The translations under genes and the position numbers were made by a program. 39,856 nt of DNA from CAZUMW01 sp964621615 (GTDB taxonomy: Bacteria; Desulfobacterota; WTBG01; CAIYCZ01; CAIRTM01): the NCBI GenBank assembly GCA_964621615.1, contig CAZUMW010000043.1, positions 1-39,856 of the forward strand. The letters run 5' to 3'. The notes under the pieces were generated by a model. That model was not told where the DNA came from, ran no database searches, and saw nothing but the letters and a program-made list of their open reading frames with translations. Below are positions 24,610 through 33,546 of the stretch, in pieces. The first letter of the stretch is position 1; the number at the start of each line of letters is the position of its first letter.

Positions 24610-26064
24610 ATGTACACGCAAGATTACTATGCTGCATATCTTGAGGAAAAAAAAGAACAGATACGCTCGTTTTATGACCGTGAAGCGCACCGGTATGCAA
24701 CTCACTGGATCAGTAAGAATTCCTATTATTACAATCATATAAAACGCCTGCTTGCCAACTGCATACCGCCGGGAAAAAAAGTTCTCGATGTGGGGTGCGG
24801 ATGCGGGCATCTGCTTGCTCACCTCTCACCGTCCTATGGGCTCGGCATCGATTTCAGTTCCGCAATGATAGCCGAAGCCCAAAAGCGCTACCCTGATCTG
24901 CATTTTCAGCAGATGGATATCGAGAGCGTGTCCACCCTGAACGACACGTTTGATTTCGTTGTTTCTGCAAATTCAATAACTGAAATGACCGACATCAGGC
25001 GGTGCCTCAAAAGCCTTCAAACGGTCATGACCCCCGAAACCCGCCTGGTTATTGTGACCTATAATTATCTCTGGCAGCCAATACTAGAGTGCGGAGCAAA
25101 AATCGGCGCACGGCCTGACAGCCCGGCTGAAAACTGGCTGTCTCAACACGATATTGAAAATCTGCTTTACTCTGCCTCGTATCAAATCGTTCGTGAGGGA
25201 TACAGGACTATCATTCCTAAATATATTCCCGGCGTATCAGAGCTCTGCAATGATTTTCTGGTCAGAATGCCGTTTTTCCGCAAGCTGGGAGTTACCTGCT
25301 ACACAATCGCCCGCCCGCTGATTTCTTTTCAGACCCCCGAAAAAATGACGGTCAGTGTTGTTGTACCGTGTAAAAACGAGGAAGGCAACATAGAGAGCGT
25401 TGTACAGCGTATTCCGGAGATGGGCGGTGGTACCGAAATTATTTTTGTTGATGACAAATCAACCGACAAGACAGCGGTAAAGGTTAAACAGGAAATCGAA
25501 GCACATCCGGATAGAACGATAAAAATGGCTGAAGGTCCCGGTCTTGGCAAGGGCGCTGCATGCCGCGCCGGTTTTTCCATAGCAGAAAACGATATATTTA
25601 TGATCCTCGATGCGGACATGACCGTCATGCCTGAAGTGCTCCCTGAATTTTTTGAACTGATCAGCACCGGCAAGGGAGAATTTATAAACGGTTCGCGTCT
25701 TCTGTATCCTATGGAGGATGAGGCAATGCGTACGGCAAACATATTCGGCAACAAGATGTTTGCCATGCTGTTTACTTTTTTACTTGAACAACCGATCAAG
25801 GACACTTTGTGCGGGACAAAGGTAATCCTCAAAAGAGATTATACAAAAATTCTTGAATCACGGAAATATTTCGGCGACATAGACCGGTGGGGTGATTACG
25901 ACTGGATTTTCGGTGCGGCACGGCATAATCTCAAAATAATTGAACTCCCGGTCCATTATGTAAGCAGGGAGGCGGGACAAACAAAAATGACCGGTCGACT
26001 GAAAAATGCCTGGATCATGCTGAAAATGTGCTGGGCCGCCTTTATAAAATTAAAACTCATGTAA
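24610..26064 (+). CDS. Fused SAM methyltransferase and GT2 glycosyltransferase
   Basis: Two-domain protein of 484 residues. The N-terminal methyltransferase (about residues 1-225) has FYDREAHRYATHW and the SAM motif VLDVGCGCGHLL (about 59-70), then LGIDFSSAMI. The C-terminal GT2 domain starts at SVVVPCKNEEGN (about 246) and has VDDKSTDKT and the DXD motif ILDADMTVMP near 335, as in dolichol-phosphate-mannose synthases. One protein could methylate a sugar or lipid and load it onto a carrier. The downstream GT-C gene (26170-27720) is a natural user of such a product. The ATG at 24610 is preferred over an in-frame GTG at 24601; no good ribosome site is visible for either. It follows the epimerase gene by 82 bases. 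Confidence 0.87.
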   Translation: MYTQDYYAAYLEEKKEQIRSFYDREAHRYATHWISKNSYYYNHIKRLLANCIPPGKKVLDVGCGCGHLLAHLSPSYGLGIDFSSAMIAEAQKRYPDLHFQQMDIESVSTLNDTFDFVVSANSITEMTDIRRCLKSLQTVMTPETRLVIVTYNYLWQPILECGAKIGARPDSPAENWLSQHDIENLLYSASYQIVREGYRTIIPKYIPGVSELCNDFLVRMPFFRKLGVTCYTIARPLISFQTPEKMTVSVVVPCKNEEGNIESVVQRIPEMGGGTEIIFVDDKSTDKTAVKVKQEIEAHPDRTIKMAEGPGLGKGAACRAGFSIAENDIFMILDADMTVMPEVLPEFFELISTGKGEFINGSRLLYPMEDEAMRTANIFGNKMFAMLFTFLLEQPIKDTLCGTKVILKRDYTKILESRKYFGDIDRWGDYDWIFGAARHNLKIIELPVHYVSREAGQTKMTGRLKNAWIMLKMCWAAFIKLKLM

Positions 26065-26169
26065 ACCAGCGGCTGCATCACCATTCCGCACACGGCATCC
26101 TGATAGTAGCGCAGCGGGATAAAAATACAGAAGATAGAGGTCAGGAGTCCGAATTAACAAATCAGAAGC

Positions 26170-27720
26170 ATGGCATCAAAAAAATTTCCCTTTACAATTT
26201 CATGCATTTACCTCCTGGTCGGCAGTTTTTTGCTACCTTTATACAGCCATCAAATAAACCCTGACGGTATCTCATACATTACCATTGCCCGGCAATATCT
26301 ACAGGGTAATTACGCAGATGCAGTGTCCGGTCACTGGGGTCCCCTTTTCTCGTGGCTGCTTATCCCGTTTATCGGATGCGGCATCAACTCCCTTTTTGCA
26401 GTAAAATTACTGAACCTTATTATTGGCACATTCACTGTCACAGGTCTTTATATTCTATCCTTTAGATTTCGCATGACACAAGCGCTGAGAATATGCATTT
26501 TAATCACCGCGATACCGGTCCTAGTATATTTTGCTTTTTACCTTATAACACCAGATTTACTGCTCTCCTGCCTGCTGCTTCTTTACTTTAATTATATTTT
26601 TCATGAAAATTACAGCAATCATGTTCGCTACGGAGTCTACTGCGGGATTCTGGGGGGCTTAGCCTATCTGGCAAAAAGTTACGCGCTGCCGTTTTTTATC
26701 TGTCATTTTTTGGCTATGAATATTCTCCAATATCTGTATAGCAGTGATACAAAGCGCAAACATACAATCGTGTTGAACGCCCTTATTGGATTTGCCCTGT
26801 TTTCCGCAATCAGCGCATCCTGGATCAACCTCCTCAGCATCAAATACGGGGAGTTTACAACAACCACCCAGACAGCCCATAACTTCCTTCTTGTGCAGCC
26901 TGACCCGCCTCCGACCTTCGGTCTTGTTGCGCCGCCATATGAAAATGCAACAAGCGTGTGGGTAGAGCCGTATTCAAGAATTGCAAAAGACAGGTGGTCG
27001 CCTTTCCAGTCCACCGATGATTTCATTCACTGGATGAACTATTTTAAGGGCAATATATATCCGACCCTATTGATATTTATAACATTTTCTCCTGTTATCT
27101 TTTTCCTCTGCATCTCCTATGTGCTGTGGTCTATTGCCAGACCCAAAAAGCTTTTACATGAAAAGGAGATTATATACTCATTTATAACCGGAGTTCCCTA
27201 TACAGCTGGTTACTGCCTGGTCCTTGTTGATGAACGCTATTTGTGGGTTCTCTGTCTGCTTCTCATGATACTTGGAGGATACATCGTATCAAATCTTTTT
27301 AATCATTCAGTTATCACCAAAAAAATCAGATTGTTTTGCCTCGCCGTCTTTTTTGTATCTTTCAGCGTTCACCCTGTTCAGAAGCTCATTACATCAGCAC
27401 ATTCCGGCAAATGTATCTGGAAAACAAGCAGAAAGCTGCAGGAACATATTCCTCAACACAGCAAGCTCGCATCAAACAGCCATTTTTTCTCTACAATGTA
27501 TATGGCATATCATCTTGATGTTCAGTATTACGGAACCACAGAAAATTTAGCGATAGAAGAACAGAAACAGGAGCTTAAAAAATATGCAATTTCATATTTT
27601 CTTTTATGGGATCCGAAAAATGCTCAAAATCTTTCTCACGATAATTTCCAAAAGATAGCCTCAGGCACTTATAACAATACACCGTTTATAGTCTATAAAA
27701 TCAAGCATACAAAATCGTAA
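26170..27720 (+). CDS. GT39-like (PMT/ArnT-type) GT-C glycosyltransferase
   Basis: Membrane glycosyltransferase of 516 residues with an N-terminal helix (about residues 9-26) followed by NPDGISYITIARQY, the acidic first-loop motif of protein-O-mannosyltransferase-like enzymes. About ten further membrane segments follow to about residue 400, then a soluble C-terminal part with LASNSHFFSTMYMAYHL. It would move a sugar from polyprenyl phosphate to an acceptor on the periplasmic side. It is the third gene of the rightward run after the methyltransferase-GT2 fusion, which could provide its lipid-linked donor. The 105-base gap before it has a few family B-like words (around 26125-26165). It is convergent with the next gene across 36 bases. 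Confidence 0.78.
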   Translation: MASKKFPFTISCIYLLVGSFLLPLYSHQINPDGISYITIARQYLQGNYADAVSGHWGPLFSWLLIPFIGCGINSLFAVKLLNLIIGTFTVTGLYILSFRFRMTQALRICILITAIPVLVYFAFYLITPDLLLSCLLLLYFNYIFHENYSNHVRYGVYCGILGGLAYLAKSYALPFFICHFLAMNILQYLYSSDTKRKHTIVLNALIGFALFSAISASWINLLSIKYGEFTTTTQTAHNFLLVQPDPPPTFGLVAPPYENATSVWVEPYSRIAKDRWSPFQSTDDFIHWMNYFKGNIYPTLLIFITFSPVIFFLCISYVLWSIARPKKLLHEKEIIYSFITGVPYTAGYCLVLVDERYLWVLCLLLMILGGYIVSNLFNHSVITKKIRLFCLAVFFVSFSVHPVQKLITSAHSGKCIWKTSRKLQEHIPQHSKLASNSHFFSTMYMAYHLDVQYYGTTENLAIEEQKQELKKYAISYFLLWDPKNAQNLSHDNFQKIASGTYNNTPFIVYKIKHTKS

Positions 27721-27756
27721 AACAGCCGCACTATTCCTTTTGTATTGTTATGTCAT

Positions 27757-29283
27757 CTATTGAATCATGTCTTTTTTTAACGCTTTTCGTGCTTCTTCAA
27801 TAGCATCAATTACTCGCCTTTTCTGTTCTTGGTCGATTTTCCAGGCACCATGCTTGTTATCATATAAATATAAAGCAGTCTGCGGGAACCCCAAGTCTAC
27901 ACACAATTCTATTTTCCTGACATATACCTCTGCAGGTGAAATGAGTATTTCCTTAAATTTATAACATGCGTTAAACAAAAACAATGATGACAGCATAATC
28001 AGACCAAAGGAATGCAATTTGCCACTTATCATTACCTTACGTCTAAAAAGATGCACCCCAAAATATGAGGCATAGATAATCATAAAAGGCATCATAGGGA
28101 GCCGCAGCTTTGTATTGCCTGTCGATACAGCAATGAGAGCACAATAGAATAAAATAAACAGAACAAAAACAAGCCGAAATGTGTCACGACTTGATGCAAT
28201 CCCCCAAACGGCACAAAGAATTATTATGATATAAAAAACTGCAGCGGATATACATAACGTATCAGCAAAAAAAGGGTTGAACCGGTATAACTTGTTTTTT
28301 GCGAATGCTATAAACTTCTGGTTCGGTGACCACAAATAACTCAGCCGCTCAATACAGCTTTTAATATAATACATCGGGTCATCAGCAACAAAGCGAGCAA
28401 GAGTGAACAATATATTTTTTGTCCCGGTTTCCAGCAGTTCGGGGGAATATACACGCACCCCTTCAGGCCATTGCTCTCCACACTCATTTATTACATACAG
28501 AAGATTGCCCCGCACGTTCCCATAATCGGTACAGCAGTTTATCATCTTATTTGCGCCATGAAGAACTGAACCCATGCCGCTTTTAGAATTAAGCAATTGT
28601 TCACCCTGAAACGGCATGCACAGGAATCCTATTGCATACACTGTACAATAGGTGCAAATCAAAAAAATTGCCGCAGACTTAAGGTATGTTTTCCATCCGC
28701 TTTTATAAGTCTTAAAAATGATAACCAGACACAAGGCCACACTGAAAAGATGGACTCCCCCTCGTGTTTGTGAGGCCGCACCCCACAGAAATGCGCTGCC
28801 GATGAGCGGCGCCGGATGAAAACGGTCAAAATGTATCATCAGCAGCAAAAAAGAAAAAATAATCAAACAAATTGCAAGGGTTTCAGGGTATAAACTGGCT
28901 CCATAAAAAATAAAATTAGGATAAGCACCGTACACCACGGCCGAGAGAATTGCAGTTCTTTTATCATACAGTTTCCGTGCAAAAAGATACACACCTACGA
29001 TTGAAAGCCACCCGACACATGCATTAGTTATTATCGGAGCAAGGATATTTCCACTAAAAACCCACAAGCTTGAAGCAATGAAAATAAAATTAAGAGGGGG
29101 GAAAAAATTGAAGGGGTTGTTTCCCTTTTCAATAATTGTTTGAGCGCCCCAAAGGTACATCAAAGGATCGGTATCACCCATTTGTATATGATTACCGCCG
29201 CTTGCAGCATAGCCGATATATGCCGGCACCATTCTGATAGCGAGCAGCAGCATGAACAGGACGATAAGTTTCCTGTATCCCAT
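27757..29283 (-). CDS. GT39-like (PMT_2) GT-C glycosyltransferase
   Basis: Polytopic membrane protein of 508 residues. The N-terminal helix (about 5-25) is followed by MGDTDPLMYLWGAQTIIE (about 35-52), the double-acidic first-loop motif of PMT-type transferases, and NPFNFFPPLNFIF. A dozen hydrophobic segments reach to about residue 440; the end is a short charged tail. It probably uses a polyprenyl-phosphate sugar on the periplasmic side. It is the last gene of the long leftward run, separated from the acetyltransferase gene by a 496-base gap full of palindromes, so it may be transcribed independently. The ATG at 29283 (MGYRKLIVLF) gives a normal start. Confidence 0.78.
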   Translation of the reverse strand: MGYRKLIVLFMLLLAIRMVPAYIGYAASGGNHIQMGDTDPLMYLWGAQTIIEKGNNPFNFFPPLNFIFIASSLWVFSGNILAPIITNACVGWLSIVGVYLFARKLYDKRTAILSAVVYGAYPNFIFYGASLYPETLAICLIIFSFLLLMIHFDRFHPAPLIGSAFLWGAASQTRGGVHLFSVALCLVIIFKTYKSGWKTYLKSAAIFLICTYCTVYAIGFLCMPFQGEQLLNSKSGMGSVLHGANKMINCCTDYGNVRGNLLYVINECGEQWPEGVRVYSPELLETGTKNILFTLARFVADDPMYYIKSCIERLSYLWSPNQKFIAFAKNKLYRFNPFFADTLCISAAVFYIIIILCAVWGIASSRDTFRLVFVLFILFYCALIAVSTGNTKLRLPMMPFMIIYASYFGVHLFRRKVMISGKLHSFGLIMLSSLFLFNACYKFKEILISPAEVYVRKIELCVDLGFPQTALYLYDNKHGAWKIDQEQKRRVIDAIEEARKALKKDMIQ

Positions 29284-29779
29284 AATCTCCGACCTCTAAG
29301 CATAGTTTGTTATTGTAGTATATAGAAAAGGGGGAACACCAAGGATGGAACGTCAGTAGTCATAACAAACCGGGGCATTCTGCCCGTACTGTCATCACCG
29401 CCCCGACTGCGTGGTATTTTAACATCGTTACAAAAATCCCTCCCGGCCTCCCTTTCGAAAGGGAGGAGACTACCTTGTTCCCCTCTTTGGAAAAGAGGGG
29501 TTAGGGGAGATTTTTTACGCATTATCGCCGGACACGCTTCGCTTTGTCCAAGCCTGCGACTCTCATTCGTTCGAAATGACGCCGGTGCTATTGTTACACA
29601 GCCTCTAAACCGCGGGATGACGGTTTGTGCTGAACTGTTGACCGTTTTGTCATTGCCCAGCTCCGTCCGGGCAATCCAGTAATATTTTTCAGTATCAAAA
29701 TGCAAACAAAATCATTAGAATCCCGCATATGTCAAACTCTGTGTGTCCTCCGGCAGAGCCGGAGGTTTACCTATGATTA
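29284..29779. repeat. Gene-free gap with several palindromes
   Basis: Four distinct palindromes fill this gap. A perfect 20-base one is at 29447-29466 (CCTCCCTTTC with GAAAGGGAGG). A 9-base stem at 29480-29500 (CCCCTCTTT and AAAGAGGGG) is followed by TTAGGGGAGATTTTTT, a form I know as a common intergenic element of many bacteria. A copy of the REP-like palindrome lies at 29650-29679. A perfect 8-base stem with AGA loop is at 29747-29765 (CCTCCGGC and GCCGGAGG). An open frame of 131 codons on the minus strand runs through all of them and is not a gene. The 29480 hairpin with its T run could also stop rightward transcripts. Confidence 0.6.
29650..29679. repeat. REP-like palindrome, variant 2, second copy
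   Basis: Nearly identical to 18735-18764, with one base different in the stem (ATTGCCCAG at 29652-29660 against CCGGGCAAT at 29667-29675). The shared sequence extends a few bases beyond the stem (CCAGTA), which shows that it is a dispersed repeat and not chance symmetry. Confidence 0.7.
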
Positions 29780-30376
29780 TTATTCCGATAATATAACATC
29801 GACGATTTCATTATCCCTGACTATATATTGAAGGCCGCAGCTGCAGGTATATTCATTTTTACCGGCGGGGATAGACTCACTGCACCTGCAGATAAGACTG
29901 TGAAAACGAGCGGGATTGCCGAATACCATGTGGTTGGGTTTGACCTCCCTTGTTACAACCGAGCCGGCGCCGATAAAGGCATATTCATGAACAGTAATCC
30001 CGCACACTATTGTTGCATTCGCTCCGACGGTTGCGCCTCGTTTTATCAGGGTATGTATTAAAGCATCTTTTTCTTTTTTGTTAAAAGCTCTGGGGCGCAA
30101 ATCATTGGTAAAAACTGCTGCCGGTCCTACAAAAACATCATCCTCAAGAATTATATTACTCCACAGGGCAACGTTATTTTTAATGGTTACACCGCTGCCT
30201 ATTGTCACGTTTTGTTCGATAAAACAATTCTCCCCGATATTGCAATTTTTGCCGATGCTGACTTCCGGCATAACATGCGCATTTCGCCAAATGCGTGTAC
30301 CTGTACCGATGCGATCAGTTTCAACTACGGCTTCAGGGTGTATAAACACAGAAGTATTATCCATAATCTTGCACAT
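29780..30376 (-). CDS. Hexapeptide-repeat N-acetyltransferase, WbpD/WlbB-like
   Basis: Left-handed beta-helix acyltransferase of 198 residues, probably acetylating the 3-amino group of a UDP-2-acetamido-3-amino-uronate or a similar aminosugar. Imperfect hexapeptide repeats run from about residue 15 to 150 (for example IGKNCNIGENCFIEQNVTIG). VFVGPAAVFTNDLRPRAF near residue 82-99 is the landmark of WbpD-type enzymes. After NPARF a Cys-rich tail (CRCSES and CSCG) resembles a small metal site, also seen in this subfamily. The aminotransferase (31267-32376) and the oxidoreductase (32434-33453) upstream on the same strand supply the matching earlier steps. The ATG at 30376 or the one at 30364 could be used; neither has a strong ribosome site. 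Confidence 0.85.
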   Translation of the reverse strand: MCKIMDNTSVFIHPEAVVETDRIGTGTRIWRNAHVMPEVSIGKNCNIGENCFIEQNVTIGSGVTIKNNVALWSNIILEDDVFVGPAAVFTNDLRPRAFNKKEKDALIHTLIKRGATVGANATIVCGITVHEYAFIGAGSVVTREVKPNHMVFGNPARFHSLICRCSESIPAGKNEYTCSCGLQYIVRDNEIVDVILSE

Positions 30377-30534
30377 CCCGTGAGCGTTTAGCCCTTTGTT
30401 TCGCTAACAGCTGATACCTGCCTTTCAGGTACCTGTCTCCTGAATTCAGAATTCTTTTCTTTATCTTTTTCCCTAACGGCTAATTGCTGAAAGCTAATAC
30501 CCGCTTTTCCGGCTCCTGAATTCTGACTTCTGAA
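30377..30534. repeat. Family B repeat with GAATTC blocks
   Basis: The 158-base gap reads almost entirely as iterated words: CTAACAGCTGATACCTGCC, CTGAATTCAGAATTCTT, CGGCTAATTGCTGAAAGC and CTGAATTCTGACTTCTGAAT. The stretch TACCTGCCTTTCAGGTA (about 30416-30432) is also a small hairpin. The block separates the GT2 gene from the acetyltransferase gene within a leftward run. Confidence 0.65.
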
Positions 30535-31257
30535 TTATTTTCTAATCCCAAAACCAAGCAGAAACAAAGGCCGGAGAATGCTCCACCAGCCTGTTACCGG
30601 TTTCATTTTTGTATACCCCAGGCTTTTTGGTGGATATATTTTTGTTACGGGAACCTCTGTTGTTTTGTATCCGGTTTTAATCGCTTTAAAATATAAATAC
30701 GGCTCAAGCTCGTATTCATCCAGCCAGCTTTGCCATAAATTGATACGATTATCCTTTAGCATGTCAGTCTTAAAGGCCCTGAATCCATTAGTACTTTCTG
30801 TAACCCATCGGCCGGCAAACAAAGAGAAAAGCAGGGGGTGAACTCGCGTTGCCAGTATTCTGTAAAAAGGCATATCGCTGAACGCACCGCCTTTTTTAAA
30901 ACGGGATCCCTGTACCAGATCATACCCCTGTCGGGTAATGGGGCATAACAGGTCCGGTATTTCATGGGGTTCATCTTTGTTGTTGCCGGCAATAATAACT
31001 ATTATATCGCATCTGTTTTCAACAGCATATTCTATGCCCTTGCGTATGGCTGCACCCACACCCACTGTTTTGCCGAGGGTGATAACTGTGGCTCCTTGAG
31101 CACGTGCTGTTTCAGGAGAGCCATCCGTAGAGCCATCGTCCACCACAAGCATCGTATCCACAATGCCCGTATCGTTGACTCTGGCAACGACGCGGTCGAT
31201 CTTGTGCAGCTCGTTGAAACAGGGGGCTATACAGATAATTCGCTTACCGTCAAACAC
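30535..31257 (-). CDS. GT2 family glycosyltransferase
   Basis: GT-A fold transferase of 240 residues with CIAPCFNELHKI at the start and VVDDGSTDGSPE near residue 38. Where many GT2 enzymes have DADGQH, this one has AGNNKDEP (about residues 90-97); related GT2 proteins with GN-x-KD-x-P exist, so it is probably active. A moderately hydrophobic C-terminus ends at GFGIRK. The start is a GTG at 31257 with AAGGA six to ten bases upstream, nine bases after the stop of the aminotransferase gene. Its place among the aminosugar genes suggests that it handles that sugar or a polyprenyl-phosphate derivative. Confidence 0.86.
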   Translation of the reverse strand: MFDGKRIICIAPCFNELHKIDRVVARVNDTGIVDTMLVVDDGSTDGSPETARAQGATVITLGKTVGVGAAIRKGIEYAVENRCDIIVIIAGNNKDEPHEIPDLLCPITRQGYDLVQGSRFKKGGAFSDMPFYRILATRVHPLLFSLFAGRWVTESTNGFRAFKTDMLKDNRINLWQSWLDEYELEPYLYFKAIKTGYKTTEVPVTKIYPPKSLGYTKMKPVTGWWSILRPLFLLGFGIRK

Positions 31258-31266
31258 CGGTTTCCT

Positions 31267-32376
31267 TCAGCAGTAGTCAATAATATCAAGCAGGTTTTCA
31301 CAGACATAATCTATCTGCGCATCGGTTATTTCCGGAAACATCGGTAAAGATATGATTTTTTTCGATATGTTTTCAGCGTTCGGAAAATCGCCCTCATGGT
31401 ATCCAAGATATTCATAGGCTTCCTGTTGATGAAGCGGAATGGGATAGTGGATGCCGCATTGAATATCACGTTGGGCCAATTCTGTAAGTATTTGATCCCG
31501 ATTTGCCGAAACCTGAACAACAAAAAGGTGGTACACATGGGTGGAGCCTTCGACTCTTGCCGGAAGGGAGATACTTTTGCAGCTTGACAGATTTTCAATG
31601 TATCGCTCGGCAGCGCGACTGCGTGCCGCATTCCACTCAGAAAGGTAATGTAATTTAACATTTAAAACTGCTGCCTGCACACCGTCAAGCCTGCTGTTAG
31701 TACCGAATGTGGGGTGAAAATATTTTTTCGGGGAACCATAATTTCGCAGGGCAAGCAGTTTCTCATATATATCTTTACTATCAGTCACTACTGCACCCCC
31801 ATCACCAAACGCTCCCAGATTTTTGCCCGGATAAAAGCTGAACGCGCCGGCGCTGCCGAACGATCCGGCTTCACTACCCTTATATTGAGCACCATGGGAC
31901 TGACAGGCGTCCTCTATCACGGCTATATTATGTTTTTCCGCCAGACTCATAATTTCATCCATCGGCACAACCTGTCCATACAAATGTACCGGTATGATCG
32001 CTCTGGTTTTTTTTGTTATAACTTCTTTCACAGCTTCAGTGTCGATAAGACACGTTTCCGGATCACAGTCAACAAAGACCGGCTTGGCACCTGCCAGCTC
32101 AATAGCTGCAGACGTTGCATAGAACGTATTAACCGCTGTTATAACCTCATCCCCGCTTCCGATTTCTTGGGCGCGAAGTGCAAGGTGGATTGCATCGGTT
32201 CCGGAAGCCACACCGGCTGCATATGATGTTCCTGCAAACCGAGCAAAATGCTCTTCAAAATCCTCTACTTCTTTCCCGAGTATAAATGCTGTATTTTCCA
32301 GAACGCGCTCGATTGCTTCATGGAATTCGTCCCGGTGATTTTTATATTGTAATTTAAGATCAACAAATGGAACCAT
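31267..32376 (-). CDS. DegT/DnrJ/EryC1/StrS aminotransferase, WbpE-like
   Basis: PLP-dependent nucleotide-sugar aminotransferase of 369 residues. It has GVASGTDAIHLALRA (about residues 55-69), EDACQSHGA (D156 for the PLP ring nitrogen) and the Schiff-base lysine K185 in FYPGKNLGAFGDGG. It would convert a 3-keto nucleotide sugar, produced by the upstream oxidoreductase, to a 3-amino sugar with glutamate as donor. The acetyltransferase downstream would finish the group. The UDP-GlcNAc-derived WbpB-E-D series is the best fit; a dTDP-3-keto sugar is the main alternative, but no dTDP-glucose genes are present here. It follows the oxidoreductase gene by 57 bases. Confidence 0.9.
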   Translation of the reverse strand: MVPFVDLKLQYKNHRDEFHEAIERVLENTAFILGKEVEDFEEHFARFAGTSYAAGVASGTDAIHLALRAQEIGSGDEVITAVNTFYATSAAIELAGAKPVFVDCDPETCLIDTEAVKEVITKKTRAIIPVHLYGQVVPMDEIMSLAEKHNIAVIEDACQSHGAQYKGSEAGSFGSAGAFSFYPGKNLGAFGDGGAVVTDSKDIYEKLLALRNYGSPKKYFHPTFGTNSRLDGVQAAVLNVKLHYLSEWNAARSRAAERYIENLSSCKSISLPARVEGSTHVYHLFVVQVSANRDQILTELAQRDIQCGIHYPIPLHQQEAYEYLGYHEGDFPNAENISKKIISLPMFPEITDAQIDYVCENLLDIIDYC

Positions 32377-32433
32377 GGCGCAATCCGTCCCGTCTTAATT
32401 AATAAATATAGAGATCTTTACCTCACCATCTTT

Positions 32434-33453
32434 TTATACGTATGCAATCGGAACCGACCTGCTTTCCGATTCTATAGACTCCATGGCGGCTTCTAGAGAA
32501 CGCACAACCTGCAGTCCATCATGACCATCAGTTAAGGGTATGGTATTATCCCTCACACACTGTATAAAGTGAACACACTCCTCCATAAGAGGTTCGTTAA
32601 GCTGGATATTCGGGATTACGACATCTCCTTCACGAATCGAAAGCCGAAAACTGGTAAAGGTGTCATAGTAATCATCCTGTTTTTCAAAACTCTTGTTATA
32701 AATGCGAATCGGTTCCGAAAGGTTCATGTCATTCCAGATCAGCATTTTCTGTTCACCAACAACCGTTATCTCACGGATTTTCCTCGGATTAAGCCAGCTT
32801 GCATGCACATGCGCAATGACACCGTTCGGATATTCAAAAGTGGCGTATACAACATCCTGGATGTTGTCATTAAGATAACACCCTCCTCGTGCAGAGACCG
32901 ACCCGGGCATATCATTAAGCCAGTAGGAAAAAATTGAAACATCATGAGATGCAAGATCCCACAGGGCATTGGTATCATATCTCACCGGACCGAAATTGGT
33001 CCTGTTGGCATCAATGAGATATATCCTTCCCAATTCACCGCTTTGTATATATTGTTTTGCCGCCCGGATACCGGCGTTATATTTAAATGTGTGCCCCACG
33101 AGCAGAACACGCTTGTTTGTTTCTGCCAGATTTATTAAACGCCTGCACTCTTCAGAAGAAGAAGCAAGCGGTTTTTCTACAAAAACATGCTGTTTTGCTT
33201 TAAGAGCTTCATGAGCAAGATGGAAATGAGTCAAAAGCGGGGTTGATATCACCGTGCAGTCTATAGCCGAGTCCCTAAAAATATCCGAAGGATCACTGGT
33301 ACATTTTACATCAGGATATTTCTTTTGAATAATCTTTAATCTCTCGCTGTCTGTATCACATACTGTTTTTACCTCCACATCATCTATCGAGCAAAAATTG
33401 CGAAGCAGATTCGGGCCCCACCTGCCGGCTCCTATAAGGGCAGCATGAATCAT
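32434..33453 (-). CDS. Gfo/Idh/MocA oxidoreductase, WbpB/WlbA-like
   Basis: NAD(P)-dependent oxidoreductase of 339 residues. It has the Rossmann motif ALIGAGRWGPNLLR (from residue 5), the EKP motif (E93-K94-P95) and DLASHDVSIFSYW, with the His-Asp pair of the family. It would oxidise C3 of a UDP-N-acetylglucosaminuronate before transamination. The ATG at 33453 is preferred over a GTG at 33462: AGGAG at 33463-33467 stands nine bases before the ATG and would overlap the GTG. It opens the aminosugar group of the leftward run, 93 bases after the GT87-type gene. The UDP-GlcNAc 6-dehydrogenase (WbpA) and the 2-epimerase (WbpI) are not in the window. Confidence 0.87.
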   Translation of the reverse strand: MIHAALIGAGRWGPNLLRNFCSIDDVEVKTVCDTDSERLKIIQKKYPDVKCTSDPSDIFRDSAIDCTVISTPLLTHFHLAHEALKAKQHVFVEKPLASSSEECRRLINLAETNKRVLLVGHTFKYNAGIRAAKQYIQSGELGRIYLIDANRTNFGPVRYDTNALWDLASHDVSIFSYWLNDMPGSVSARGGCYLNDNIQDVVYATFEYPNGVIAHVHASWLNPRKIREITVVGEQKMLIWNDMNLSEPIRIYNKSFEKQDDYYDTFTSFRLSIREGDVVIPNIQLNEPLMEECVHFIQCVRDNTIPLTDGHDGLQVVRSLEAAMESIESESRSVPIAYV

Positions 33454-33546
33454 AATTGTCACTCCTGTCCAATATCGTAGTGAATATCCAAAAAATTGTT
33501 ATCGATTTTACAATACACATAATTAAAATACCATTCATTTTTCACA

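Noticed and set aside
29480..29516. Strong rho-independent terminator
   Set aside because: The T run follows the hairpin only after ten bases, and the sequence is a known type of dispersed element. A stop of transcription is possible but not claimed.
29310..29705. Open frame of 131 codons on the minus strand
   Set aside because: It runs through four palindromic repeats, has no family resemblance and no ribosome site.
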